64,000 bases of DNA. Source: Phycisphaerales bacterium. GTDB taxonomy: Bacteria; Planctomycetota; Phycisphaerae; Phycisphaerales; UBA1924. The notes under the pieces were generated by a model, which saw only the letters and a list, made by a program, of their open reading frames with translations, searched no databases and had not been told where the DNA came from. The first letter of the stretch is position 1. The number at the start of each line of letters is the position of its first letter. Both the position numbers and the translations under genes were made by a program. Location of the stretch: positions 1 through 64,000 of the forward strand of contig JAGQON010000012.1 of the NCBI GenBank assembly GCA_020427395.1. Direction: 5' to 3'. Positions 47,391 to 56,172 of the stretch are shown one piece after another.

Positions 47391-48206
47391 TTGAGTGATG
47401 AAACTGACAAGACTGTGCAGCGAGCGCCCCGTTATGCGATGCGGATGTGTGGGAAGTGTTCCTATCCCATGACTCGCTCATCACGGGACGATATTGGGCG
47501 ATTCATCTGTCCGGAGTGCGGGAAGGTGCTTGGGCCTCAAGTGCTCGATCCGGAGCAGTTTGGCGAAATCCGGGCGGCTTATATCGCGACCCGGTACCGC
47601 TTGTTGCGGTCTCTGGGCTTGACGCTGTCTGCGTTGTTCATCGGGGAGGGGTATGTCGAGCGTGCACGGTCGCGCTGGGTTGATGTGGTGTTTGACCTGA
47701 TTGTTGTTGGTGGTGCCTTGCTCGCGATGCTCATCGCGCATGCGCTGATAGGATTCCAGTTGCATGGGAAGCGAAGCGGAATCCTGCGACTGCATGCGGG
47801 GTGGGCCTTGATGGTGTGTGCATTCGGTATCAACCTTGGCACGGCGTCGTTCGTTCATCCTGGGGTGATGCAGTATCTGTTTCTGGTCGCGTTGTTCACG
47901 GGGCTGGCGTTGCTCGCGTGGGATGTCGTTGATCGGGCGAGGCGGTTTCCGATCGCGGGGGATGCAAGGATTCCACATATGCTGGCGACGAGGTCGTTTC
48001 AGGTTGTGGTCGGGCTGGGTGTCTTTGTCATGCTGAGTGCCGCGTTGCTTCACCCGATGATGGAGACTGCCTGGACCTTCGTTGGGGCTATGACCTATGT
48101 GCTCGGGTTGTTGTCCTTGGTGATGTTGATGACGGCACGGGTTGGGTTGCATCAGGCGGCTCGGAAGTGGATGCATCCGATCGAAGTAAATGATTCTTCG
48201 GTATGA
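47391..48206 (+). CDS. Zinc-ribbon multi-pass membrane protein
   Basis: The 271 residues start at a TTG (47,391). An N-terminal zinc knot CGKCSYPMTR ... CPECGKVLG (about 20-48) is followed by six to seven membrane helices (about 75-265) with few charged loops. The knot plus membrane layout resembles the zinc-ribbon membrane protein at 6248-7612, but the sequences are not alike. A TTGACA at 47,328 could be the -35 of its promoter. Family unrecognised. It converges on the porin gene, with hairpin repeats between them. Confidence 0.72.
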   Translation: MSDETDKTVQRAPRYAMRMCGKCSYPMTRSSRDDIGRFICPECGKVLGPQVLDPEQFGEIRAAYIATRYRLLRSLGLTLSALFIGEGYVERARSRWVDVVFDLIVVGGALLAMLIAHALIGFQLHGKRSGILRLHAGWALMVCAFGINLGTASFVHPGVMQYLFLVALFTGLALLAWDVVDRARRFPIAGDARIPHMLATRSFQVVVGLGVFVMLSAALLHPMMETAWTFVGAMTYVLGLLSLVMLMTARVGLHQAARKWMHPIEVNDSSV

Positions 48207-48220
48207 GTTCGACCTGCGCG

Positions 48221-48313
48221 TGCAGGGGAGGTATCCCCTGCAACCCCTCTTGGGGAATGGTTGTGGGGGTGATCTTGCTACACATACAAATCCCCCGTTG
48301 GGAGCGGGGGAGG
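48221..48313. repeat. Hairpin cluster between convergent genes
   Basis: TGCAGGGGA pairs with TCCCCTGCA (48,221-48,242), then a CAACCCC/GGGGAATGGTTG pairing, then CCCCC/GGGGG around GTTGGGAGC (48,292-48,313). Partly related to the GGGGGAGG REP-like family. Probably a bidirectional terminator. Confidence 0.6.
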
Positions 48314-48342
48314 CACAAGAGAAATGCAATAGTTGCGGTATG

Positions 48343-49671
48343 TCAGAAGCTGGCTTCGAGGCGGAGGCCCATGACGAGGGCATCGTCGATGGTGCTGTTA
48401 CCGGCGGGGTCGATGATGTACTGGAGGTCGGGCTTGATGGAGAGGAAGGGTGTGAGCTGGAGCTTGTAGAAGAGCTCGATGACGGTTTCGTCGTCGGTGT
48501 AGCCGGCGTCTTCGCTCAGGTCGATGAATGTGATGTAGATGCCCGTGGCGTCGTCGGGGCGTGATGACCAGGGTCCAACCCAGCAGGCGCCGGCGGCGAG
48601 GTGGAGGGCGACGTCGTTGACGGCCTCATCGCCGAAGCCGAGCTGGGCGAAGAGGTCGATGCCTCGGTCGTCGTCGGCGTTCCAGATGCGGTGCTCGGCC
48701 AGGGCATAGAAGCCGCTGGTGCCGCTTTCAGTACCGCCGAGGAAGCGGGTGAAGTCGCCGTCGTGGTGCCAGAAGCCCAGGCCGGCCCGCCCGCCCTCCC
48801 AGAAGAAGTTGGCTTCGGCGAGATAGACATAATCGTCGGAGCGGTCATCGTTGAAGAAGCTGTCGGGGCCCTGGAGGCCGGTGCGCACGCCGTCGACCGT
48901 GGCGGCGCCGTCCATGAAGCCGGCGGTGATGGAGAAGTGCTCGTTGGGCATCCACGAGAGAATGATGCCGGTGGATGGGTCGGGGTAGGAGGGGAGGGCG
49001 AGGAGTGTGGGGGAGAAGCCGGCGGAGGAGTTGACGAACTCGCCTGCGGCATCGACGAAGGCAAACTCAGAGTTGCCTTCGATCTTGCCGAGCTTGACTC
49101 GGATCGTGTCGTCGAAGAGGAGCTGCTCGAACCAGAGTTCGGAGAGCTGGTGGCGGTGGTCGGCCTCGATGTTGGAGACGCCCTGGAAGTCGCCGGCGTC
49201 GGCGCTGAGACTCGGGCCGTCGATCCAGTAGAAGTCCGCGAAGACGCTGGCTCCTTCCCACTTGAACATACGCTGCAGGTCGAGGGTGACATTGACATCG
49301 AAGAGTGCGCGGGCGCTGGACTGGGAGCTGACACCGCCGTCGACGACGCTGAACCACTCGCCGATGAATGTGGCTTCGACCGTGACGCCGGATTCTTCGA
49401 GCTTGGTGCGGTGCCCGCCCCAGTCGCCGGTAGCCCGATCGAAGTCGAACCAGCTCGATGGCTGTTCGGCTTCGGCTTCGTTGGTCTGCTCGCTGGACTG
49501 AGTCTCTGTCTGGGGTGGCTGCTGGGTGCGGGTTTCACGCCCGCGGACACCCTGGGGGCCGACCATGTCGCTTGAGCCTGATTCTGCGCCTGTGGCGAAG
49601 TCTTGCGCCGCGGCCGTGCCGCAGGCAGTAAGCAAGGATGCGACAACGATGAGTGAGCGGTCAAAGTTCAT
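48343..49671 (-). CDS. OprB-like carbohydrate porin
   Basis: The protein has 442 residues. A signal peptide (1-23, ending GTAAAQ) is followed by a Gln/Glu/Thr-rich linker (35-70). A beta-barrel region then follows from about 75 to the C-terminal Phe, with the family opening DWGGHRTKLEESGV and alternating aromatic strands, ending LRLEASF. The terminal Phe and the length are those of outer-membrane porins; OprB homologues admit sugars. Start at 49,671 by GGGAG. The longer in-frame extension upstream has no signal-peptide logic. Presence of an outer-membrane porin fits a Gram-negative-type envelope. Confidence 0.88.
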   Translation of the reverse strand: MNFDRSLIVVASLLTACGTAAAQDFATGAESGSSDMVGPQGVRGRETRTQQPPQTETQSSEQTNEAEAEQPSSWFDFDRATGDWGGHRTKLEESGVTVEATFIGEWFSVVDGGVSSQSSARALFDVNVTLDLQRMFKWEGASVFADFYWIDGPSLSADAGDFQGVSNIEADHRHQLSELWFEQLLFDDTIRVKLGKIEGNSEFAFVDAAGEFVNSSAGFSPTLLALPSYPDPSTGIILSWMPNEHFSITAGFMDGAATVDGVRTGLQGPDSFFNDDRSDDYVYLAEANFFWEGGRAGLGFWHHDGDFTRFLGGTESGTSGFYALAEHRIWNADDDRGIDLFAQLGFGDEAVNDVALHLAAGACWVGPWSSRPDDATGIYITFIDLSEDAGYTDDETVIELFYKLQLTPFLSIKPDLQYIIDPAGNSTIDDALVMGLRLEASF

Positions 49672-49885
49672 GGTGACTCCCTGTTTCCTGTGTGATGGGA
49701 CGAGGGAGCATCGAAGCTTTGCGTGGGCATGTTCAGCCGTATTCTCGGTTCCGGGTGCGAAGTTGGTCGGGCGACACAGATCGGAGGCGTGAGGACGCAA
49801 TCCGGCGCGATGGTGCTGGGGAAGATGGCCAGTCGGGCATGGCCAGTTGGCTCCTGTCCCGTCGAGTATGGGGTATATTGGACCT

Positions 49886-50923
49886 ATGCGTGATGACCAC
49901 GAAGAGCCCGATCAGATCGACTTTGATCTCGGGCTCTCTGTGAGCGACAAGGTGGGTCACGAGTTCGCGGGCGTGGGATCGTCGGGGACCTTGGTGTCGC
50001 TCGTGATAACGCAGGGGTTCGCGATGCTGTTCCTGATCCCGGTGGTGGCGTACTTTGCGCTGCGGAATCTGGCCGGGGCGTCGGCGTTGATCGCGGGCTT
50101 GGGTTCGGGTGTGCTGGGTGCGGCGGTGCTGGTGCTTGGCTATGTGATGCTGCGGAGTCTGAATCAGTCGAACTACAAGGGCGGGGGGTTCTTCAAGAAC
50201 GAGAGCGATTCGCGGTACCGGGTGCGTGCGGTGATTCCGGCGAAGCGGCGCAACGATCGGGTGATGCGGTGGGTCGAGGCGGCCGTGCATGCGGAGGTGC
50301 GTGATGTTGAGCCGCTGCGTGCGGATGAGCTGGAGACGGTGCGTGGGGGGTTCGATCCGATCGTGGTGCGTCCGTGGTTCGGGATCAAGCGGGGGCGTGC
50401 GTTCTGGTGGACAGCCGTGGTCTGCGGGCTGGTGTGCGCGGCGGGGCTGCTGCAGCTGATGAGCCTGCTGATGGGTGGCTGGGGCGCGATGATGAAGAGC
50501 ACCGGGTTTCTTGGCTACGCGATGACGGGCGCAGGGATGGTGAGCGGGCTGGTGTGCGCGGAGCTGATCTGGCCGGTCTATCTGCGGCTCGTGCCCGGGC
50601 GGCTGGACCTGTTCCGGTACGGCTTCCTCGGCTCGGGCGAGCCTGAGGTGGAGACGCACGACCTTCGGACGCAGGGTGTGTGCATGGACTTTGGCAGCTA
50701 CACGCTTGCGCTGGAGCCGGAGCGCCCGGTGGGCGAGCCGCTGCCAGGGCTGGTGAGGGGGAAGCGCTGGCCGTATGGGCAGACGCTGCCGGATGGGTAT
50801 GCGCCACGGTATGTGTGCGTGGCGATGGTGGTGGGGCGGCGCGAGCTGGCGCAGCGTGTGATTCAGGCGGCGCGGACGGATGAGGCGACGCCGGTGGTGA
50901 GTGAGAGGGAGTTGATGGGGTGA
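49886..50923 (+). CDS. Hypothetical multi-pass membrane protein
   Basis: The 345 residues have about four membrane helices (about 45-70, 75-95, 175-198, 210-235) and a soluble C-terminus (PYGQTLPDGYAPRYVCV). The acidic start (MRDDHEEPDQIDFDLGL) is cytoplasmic. A start at 49,886 removes a short upstream extension without coding logic. No family recognised. It ends one base before the convergent gene at 50,924. Confidence 0.65.
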   Translation: MRDDHEEPDQIDFDLGLSVSDKVGHEFAGVGSSGTLVSLVITQGFAMLFLIPVVAYFALRNLAGASALIAGLGSGVLGAAVLVLGYVMLRSLNQSNYKGGGFFKNESDSRYRVRAVIPAKRRNDRVMRWVEAAVHAEVRDVEPLRADELETVRGGFDPIVVRPWFGIKRGRAFWWTAVVCGLVCAAGLLQLMSLLMGGWGAMMKSTGFLGYAMTGAGMVSGLVCAELIWPVYLRLVPGRLDLFRYGFLGSGEPEVETHDLRTQGVCMDFGSYTLALEPERPVGEPLPGLVRGKRWPYGQTLPDGYAPRYVCVAMVVGRRELAQRVIQAARTDEATPVVSERELMG

Positions 50924-51205
50924 TCAGTGCCGTCGGGCTTTCTCGATGAGACTCCCGATGAGATAGACCATCCCGAAGACGATCATCACGAGCCCAGCGA
51001 GGGCAGCGAGCAGCCATGCGAGCATGGCTGTGACCATCAAGTCTTGGTGGACACCCTCGTTGTGATCGTGGTACCAGTTCACCCAGAACTGGGCAAGGCC
51101 GTAGGCGATGCCCGGGAGCGATACACCGATGGCGATCAACGCACACGCGATCGGGATCTGGCGTTTCTTCAGCCAGGAGACTTGTTTCTGTTGTGAGACG
51201 ATCAA
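50924..51205 (-). CDS. Small two-helix membrane protein
   Basis: The 93 residues have helix 1 (about 18-38, CALIAIGVSLPGIAYGL) and helix 2 (about 58-85, AMLAWLLAALAGLVMIVF). The TTG at 51,205 is chosen because upstream codons are REP-like repeat sequence, and GGAGG from that repeat lies about 8 bases before it. Unknown function. Its ribosome site being part of a repeat mirrors the case at 27,618. Confidence 0.55.
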   Translation of the reverse strand: MIVSQQKQVSWLKKRQIPIACALIAIGVSLPGIAYGLAQFWVNWYHDHNEGVHQDLMVTAMLAWLLAALAGLVMIVFGMVYLIGSLIEKARRH

Positions 51206-51212
51206 CTGAAGA

Positions 51213-51262
51213 CCCCCTCCGCCACGCTGCGCGTGCCACCTCCCCCGCAAGCGCGGGGGCGG
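51213..51262 (+). repeat. CCCCCTCCGTC REP-like element, copy 4
   Basis: CCCCCTCCGCCACGCTGCG ... CCTCCCCCGC/GCGGGGGCGG. It separates the L,D-transpeptidase gene from the small membrane gene and may end transcription of the former. Confidence 0.7.
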
Positions 51263-51269
51263 CGAGTGA

Positions 51270-52586
51270 TCACGGAACGATCAGCACGCGGCTGATGTGT
51301 TCGGCGAGCATCTCGTAGACGATGTCGATGTCGCCGTTGGCGAGGCGGACGCAGCCCATGGATTGATCGCTGCCGATGGAGTCGGGGTCGATGGTGCCGT
51401 GGATGCCGTAGGAGGTGTGGGCGGCAGAGTCGCCGACGCCGGTGAGGCCGATCCAGTATTCACCGATGGGGTTGTTGGGGTCGTTGGGTGCGTACTGCTC
51501 GCGGGCGTTTCGGGGGTTGACCCAGCCGGGGTTCTCGAGCTTGTTGGCGGAGACGACGAACTCGCCGACGGGTGTGCCGTCGGATTCGCCGAGCCCGACA
51601 TCGAAGGAGCGGATGTAGAGCCACGAGGCGGGGTCGGCGGGGGCACCGTGGTAGATGTCGATGCGGTGGTCGGACTTGTCGACGATGGCGTGGAAGGGGC
51701 CTCGCACGAGCTTGATGTTCTGCCCGAGCTGGATCTTGGCGGGGTCGCTGATGCGGTTGATGCGCTGGATGAACTTCCAGTGGGTCGCGAGCTCACGGCG
51801 GGCGGCGATGCGGGAGAGCGAGTCGCCGGACTGGATTTTGTAGGACTCGCACATGGGGTCGTTGGGATCGACGGTGGGCGAGAAGACGAGCTGGTTGTTG
51901 AGGGTGGTCAGCTCGTCGCGCAGCAGCTGGCGCTCGGCGGCGGAAAGGTTGGCGTTGATGAGCGTGCGGGAGAGCAGGGCACGGGCACCGACGCGGTCGT
52001 TCTGGGCGACGAGTCGGCGGGCGGTGTCAAGCTGGATTTGTACGCCGCGCAGGGTGGTGTTGCGGTCCTCGACCTGCGGCTGGCGGGCGGAGTCGGGGAC
52101 GGTGTTGGTCTGGGTGGTGGTGGCGGTGTTGTTGGCCTGCTTGGTGGCGGCGTCGAGGATGTCGGTGTTGGCGGGGGTGTTGGAGCCGCTGTTGCTATTG
52201 GAGGGGGTGCGGTTGGTGATCTCAACTGGCTGGGTCGGAGTGTTGTTGCCCGAGTTGTTGCGGGGGTTGGTGTTGTTGCCGATGAGGCGGTCAACCTCGG
52301 CGTTGGGGTCTGGCGCGGGGGTTGAGCCGGGCAGGGCGCGGGTGGGGCGGTCCTCGTTGCCCAGTTGGGGGGTATTGGCGGTGTTGTTGGCGATCTGCTC
52401 GCCCGGGTTGGTCTCATCGGGCGTGGCGGAGGCGTTGGGACGGATGAAGAGGTACCAGAGCCCGAATACGAGCGCGAGGATGGCGACGGCCGCGATCAGG
52501 CGACCCAGCGGGTTCTTGCGTGAGCGCCGGTAATGGACCTGTGACGAGCGGGTGGCGTTGCGTGACGATTGGCTTGGGAGACTCAT
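51270..52586 (-). CDS. LysM-L,D-transpeptidase (YkuD domain)
   Basis: The protein has 438 residues. After a basic N-terminus and one membrane helix (about 29-47, LIAAVAILALVFGLWYL) comes a long Asn/Thr/Pro-rich linker (50-180). A helical stretch (180-235) is followed by a LysM peptidoglycan-binding motif (YKIQSGDSLSRIA ... LGQNIKL, about 245-290). The YkuD catalytic domain comes last, with the motif GIHGT...SMGCVRL (Cys about 411). It would cross-link or attach peptidoglycan in the periplasm. The glutamine and asparagine linker is longer than usual. Consistent with planctomycetes having peptidoglycan. Confidence 0.92.
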   Translation of the reverse strand: MSLPSQSSRNATRSSQVHYRRSRKNPLGRLIAAVAILALVFGLWYLFIRPNASATPDETNPGEQIANNTANTPQLGNEDRPTRALPGSTPAPDPNAEVDRLIGNNTNPRNNSGNNTPTQPVEITNRTPSNSNSGSNTPANTDILDAATKQANNTATTTQTNTVPDSARQPQVEDRNTTLRGVQIQLDTARRLVAQNDRVGARALLSRTLINANLSAAERQLLRDELTTLNNQLVFSPTVDPNDPMCESYKIQSGDSLSRIAARRELATHWKFIQRINRISDPAKIQLGQNIKLVRGPFHAIVDKSDHRIDIYHGAPADPASWLYIRSFDVGLGESDGTPVGEFVVSANKLENPGWVNPRNAREQYAPNDPNNPIGEYWIGLTGVGDSAAHTSYGIHGTIDPDSIGSDQSMGCVRLANGDIDIVYEMLAEHISRVLIVP

Positions 52587-52640
52587 CCGTGGGTCCTTTG
52601 GGCTCGAAGTGCTCGAGTGTGGCGCGATTTCTGCCCGAGT

Positions 52641-53204
52641 TTATACGGGTTCGAGCGGGCCCCGTTCAGTAATCACGCGATCGACGCGGTGATCGTGCGG
52701 CTCGGTGGGGACCGAATCGACGACCTGGGCGTGATAGCACACCCCGATAAGGGTGGGTCGGTGCCCCGCTTCATGCAGGGCGCTGATGAATCGATCATAG
52801 AACCCCGCGCCGCGTCCGAGCCGGTTTCCGGCGCGATCGAAGGCGAGACCGGGGAGCAGGATCACATCGAGTTGTGCTGGTTCCACCAATGCGAGCCTGG
52901 GTTTGGGCACGCGGATGTCGTATCGGCCTGTTTCGAGGTCGTTGGCCAGATTTGTGATGGCGACGGGTGCCATTGATTTGGTGGCCCAGTCGATGTTAGG
53001 GATGACGATGGTTTGGCCCCGGTCGAGGGCGGCGGTGATGAAGGGGTCGAGTGAGAGCTCGGTGCCAAAGGCGGCGTAGGCGAGGATGGTGGAGGCGGAG
53101 GCGATAGTGGGGTCGGAGAGGAGGTGGGGGGTGTGGGTATCAGTTGCAGCTCTGGCCTGCTCTGGTGTCACACGCTCAAGGGTGCCCTTCAGCGTGGCGC
53201 GCAT
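52641..53204 (-). CDS. 5-formyltetrahydrofolate cyclo-ligase family protein
   Basis: It converts 5-formyl-THF to methenyl-THF with ATP. The 187 residues show the family ends: ILAYAAFGTELSLDP, VPKPRLA, DVILLPGLAFD, GRGAGFYDRFI and the C-terminal VDRVITERG. Start at 53,204 is the first ATG giving a normal N-terminus (MRATLKGTLERV). Sixty bases of its N-terminal coding region (53,074-53,133) are identical to a segment of the chimeric gene at 55,513-55,992, while the sequence on either side differs. Confidence 0.9.
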   Translation of the reverse strand: MRATLKGTLERVTPEQARAATDTHTPHLLSDPTIASASTILAYAAFGTELSLDPFITAALDRGQTIVIPNIDWATKSMAPVAITNLANDLETGRYDIRVPKPRLALVEPAQLDVILLPGLAFDRAGNRLGRGAGFYDRFISALHEAGHRPTLIGVCYHAQVVDSVPTEPHDHRVDRVITERGPLEPV

Positions 53205-53370
53205 AATGGATTTGTCGCTTATAGGGTGCACAAAGAATCGTAGGGTACCATATCTGGGGCATCGATCACAGATTCGTAACAGGTTGATCAAATGGGGGTT
53301 GGTCTTGGAGCGATGCCTGATACATTGGGTGTGCTTTCATTGTTATTCTTGGACGCTTTGAGGAAAGATC

Positions 53371-55512
53371 ATGATGAATCGATACATGTGCATTGGTGCG
53401 GCGTTGTGTGCGTGGGTTTGGGGAGTTGGGGACGCGATTGGTGATGGGTTGCCTTGCGCCGCGGAGGACCTGGTCGGCGCAGCGCAGACTCCTGGCATTG
53501 TGAGCGATGTTGAGTTAGCCGGCGCTTTTGCAGTAGTGGTAGACCTTGAGTTCGGAGTGTATGTGTTTGATATCTCAAACCCATCGACGCCCACCGAGGT
53601 CGCGCATTTCGCGGATCCGGATTTGATCGATGATTACCGTCATCTGCAGGTGGTGGATGATCGCGTCTATGTCGGCGTGCGTACCCGGCGTGATGGTGAT
53701 CAGGTCTTGATCTTTGATATCTCTATGGCTGGGTATCTCACGCAACGCGGGTCGGTTGCTGGGCCGCTTGTGGATACGGAGTTTCAGGTTGTCGATGGGC
53801 ACATGTACTTTGCGTTCCAACAGTTCTTCACCTCGTTTGATGTTTCAGATCCCACGATGCCGGTGCTCGCGGGGGAGTACAACGGCGTGAACTTTGCGAA
53901 CGCGTTTTCGGTCATTGATCAAGTCGCATACATCGCAGACCAAGAACCAGGTTCATTTCTGGTGCGGATGATTGATGTCAGCGATCCGAGCTTCTCGGAT
54001 CCGACCAGTATGCAGATCGGTGTCGTGCAAACTGATTTCAGGATCGACACCTTCGAGACCGATGGCGATCGCTTGTTCGTCGGTGGATTTACAGACCGGA
54101 AGATCGGGATCTATGACATACAGAACCCGCAGAAGGCGGAGTTGCTTGGGGTGTACGAACCGCTCGGGTACCCGTCGCAAGTTCGAGTAGATGGGCACAC
54201 AATGAGTGTGACGAGTTACCGTGCAGGGTACGAGGTCGTCAATATCGATGATCCGTCTGCGCCCGAGTTGGTGGGGCTTTCGGGGCGGCCTCGGTTTGCG
54301 CGTGATGTCGAGTTTGACGGCCGGTTGATGTATGGCGCATCGGAGATTGAAGGGCTTCAGGTGTTTCGTGCACCAACCGATTCCCCCGCACTGCTCGCGT
54401 CCAAGGATCTTGGCGAATTCCCGTCCGTGCAACATCTGGATGCGGTGGACGGGCATGTGTATGCGGCGTTTTTCTCTGAGGGGCTCAAAGTCTTCGATGT
54501 GCGAGGTGCAGGTGTGCCGATCGAGGTTGGTACATACACGCCGAACGGGGAGGTTTTTCGTGTGCGGGTCGAGGGGGCGACGGCGTACCTCAGCGTGTGG
54601 GCGGATGAGGAAGAGATGCCCGGGGTGCACATCGTTGATATCTCTGATCCCACGAATCCCGAGTTCGTCAGCTATGTACGGATCGGGCTCGTGTGGCGTC
54701 ATGTTGTCAAGGACCAGTTTGTATACGCTGTGTCGGGTGAGTCCATGTACATCATCGACGCGAGTGATCCTGCACACCCAGTGGTGCGATCAGAGACGGC
54801 GCTGCATACCTACTCTGTCGATACGCTGGCGATCGGCAACGGGGTGCTGTTTGCGGGCAGCTTCAACTCCGTGGATCAGTTGACGATGATCGATGTGTCC
54901 AACCCTGATCATCCTGAGATCTTGTCGGAGTACGAGGACTTTCCCGCGGCGTATCTGACGGGTGTCGGTGTTTCGGGGCAGACGGTGTATGTCACCACAT
55001 CTGAATCAGAAGATTACAGTGCGATTCGAGGGACAGGGCACCCGGGAGGGTTGTACATCTTTGATGCTTCGGACCCAACGCAGATCGCACTCATCGGCTT
55101 GTATGAGAACCGTGTTCCCTGGGGTGAGCCAGTGGTTGAGGGTGATCGGCTCTTTGTCAGTTCTGGTCTCTTTGGCTTGATGCAGTTTGATGTCTTCGAT
55201 CCCGCATCCCCACGCTTGGAAGGTGCGTTCTTCTGTGGTCCGGGGATGACGAATGTCGCGATACAAGGTGATCAGGTGTTTGTCGCGAACTCGAGTTTTA
55301 CCGGGTCGCTGTACCGGCTTGACGCATCCGAATCGTGCTCTCGGTGTGATGCGGACCTCAATGGCGATGGTGGCCTGCATCATTTCGATGTCGGGATCTT
55401 CATCTCGCTCTACTTGGGAGGGGATTTGTCGGCCGACTTCAACTTCGACGGTCAGCTCAACTTCTTCGATGTCGCTGCGTTCATCGCACGGTTCAACACA
55501 GGGTGCCAGTGA
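53371..55512 (+). CDS. Secreted LVIVD-repeat protein with dockerin-like tail
   Basis: The protein has 713 residues. A signal peptide (1-24, ALCAWVWGVGDAIG) precedes a series of LVIVD-type blades with recurring FDISNPSTP, MIDVSDPS and FDASDPTQ motifs, then the dockerin pair (DLNGDGGLHHFDVGIFI, then DGQLNFFDVAAFIARFN) ending TGCQ. It parallels the gene at 11,383 in design. The gene ends exactly one base before the chimeric gene on the other strand, the same tight arrangement as the metallophosphoesterase gene with rarA. Start at 53,371 or three bases later. Confidence 0.85.
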   Translation: MMNRYMCIGAALCAWVWGVGDAIGDGLPCAAEDLVGAAQTPGIVSDVELAGAFAVVVDLEFGVYVFDISNPSTPTEVAHFADPDLIDDYRHLQVVDDRVYVGVRTRRDGDQVLIFDISMAGYLTQRGSVAGPLVDTEFQVVDGHMYFAFQQFFTSFDVSDPTMPVLAGEYNGVNFANAFSVIDQVAYIADQEPGSFLVRMIDVSDPSFSDPTSMQIGVVQTDFRIDTFETDGDRLFVGGFTDRKIGIYDIQNPQKAELLGVYEPLGYPSQVRVDGHTMSVTSYRAGYEVVNIDDPSAPELVGLSGRPRFARDVEFDGRLMYGASEIEGLQVFRAPTDSPALLASKDLGEFPSVQHLDAVDGHVYAAFFSEGLKVFDVRGAGVPIEVGTYTPNGEVFRVRVEGATAYLSVWADEEEMPGVHIVDISDPTNPEFVSYVRIGLVWRHVVKDQFVYAVSGESMYIIDASDPAHPVVRSETALHTYSVDTLAIGNGVLFAGSFNSVDQLTMIDVSNPDHPEILSEYEDFPAAYLTGVGVSGQTVYVTTSESEDYSAIRGTGHPGGLYIFDASDPTQIALIGLYENRVPWGEPVVEGDRLFVSSGLFGLMQFDVFDPASPRLEGAFFCGPGMTNVAIQGDQVFVANSSFTGSLYRLDASESCSRCDADLNGDGGLHHFDVGIFISLYLGGDLSADFNFDGQLNFFDVAAFIARFNTGCQ

Positions 55513-55992
55513 TCACCGATCCTGGTTGCGCTCGGACTTCTTCGCCCGAGCGTTCTCGAGGAACGCCCTGAGGATCTTCTCGCTGCCGATGTCCCTGGGC
55601 TCGTAGTAGCGCTTATCCACGCCTAAGTAGTCCTGGCCGGTGAGCTGGTCCTCGGCATTGTGGCTGTACTGATACTTCTCGTCTTCAAGGTCACGCACGC
55701 GCTGGCCGGAGCCGTCGGCGCTGGCTCTGGGGGAGGTGTTGGGATCCTGCAGGTAGATGGGGACAGGGAGGACACGGCCGTTCTTGATGTCGTCCATCGC
55801 GGCGTTGATGGCCATGTAGGCGGCGTTGGATTTGGGTGCGTAGGCGAGGATGGTGGAGGCGGAGGCGATAGTGGGGTCGGAGAGGAGGTGGGGGGTGATG
55901 GAGGCCGCGGCGTTTGAAGGGTCCACACTCGTCTGGGGTACCGCTTGGCGCTGGCGGTCTCGGAGTTGGGCTTTGGCGGTTGGCTTGGGCAC
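55513..55992 (-). pseudogene. Chimeric fragment: cyclo-ligase N-terminus fused to RarA C-terminus
   Basis: The 159 codons from a GTG at 55,992 encode AKAQLRDRQRQAV ... PHLLSDPTIASASTILAYA, the start of a 5-formyl-THF cyclo-ligase, joined in frame to PKSNAAYMAINAAMDD ... FLENARAKKSERNQ, the end of RarA. The junction falls in codons for LAYA/LACA, where both parents share CTCGCCTNCGC. The RarA part resembles the genuine rarA end (60,171-60,492) closely at the DNA level; the 60-base cyclo-ligase part (55,838-55,897) is identical to 53,074-53,133. It lacks all catalytic parts of both enzymes, so it is a duplication remnant unless the RarA C-terminal domain has its own use. Confidence 0.8.
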
Positions 55993-56172
55993 CGGGGATC
56001 GTAGTGGACTCGGGCGGTTCGGTCGTTCGCATTGAAATACACAAAAAATGCAGAGTCGGCGAATAATAGTGTTTCGCAGTTCAGGCCGATTTTGATACAT
56101 TTACTCCCGGTTGCTCTGGCTGGCCGGGATTTTCCTCCCCTTGCAAGCCCGGCCATTCTTAAGGGTTGCTGC

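Noticed and set aside
52587..53370. 6S RNA expected near the cyclo-ligase gene by analogy with ygfA/ssrS
   Set aside because: No long self-complementary rod is visible in the gaps on either side.
55612..55620. TTATCCACG, one base from a DnaA box
   Set aside because: It lies in coding sequence of the chimeric gene, is single, and is 25 kb from the skew switch; not evidence of an origin.
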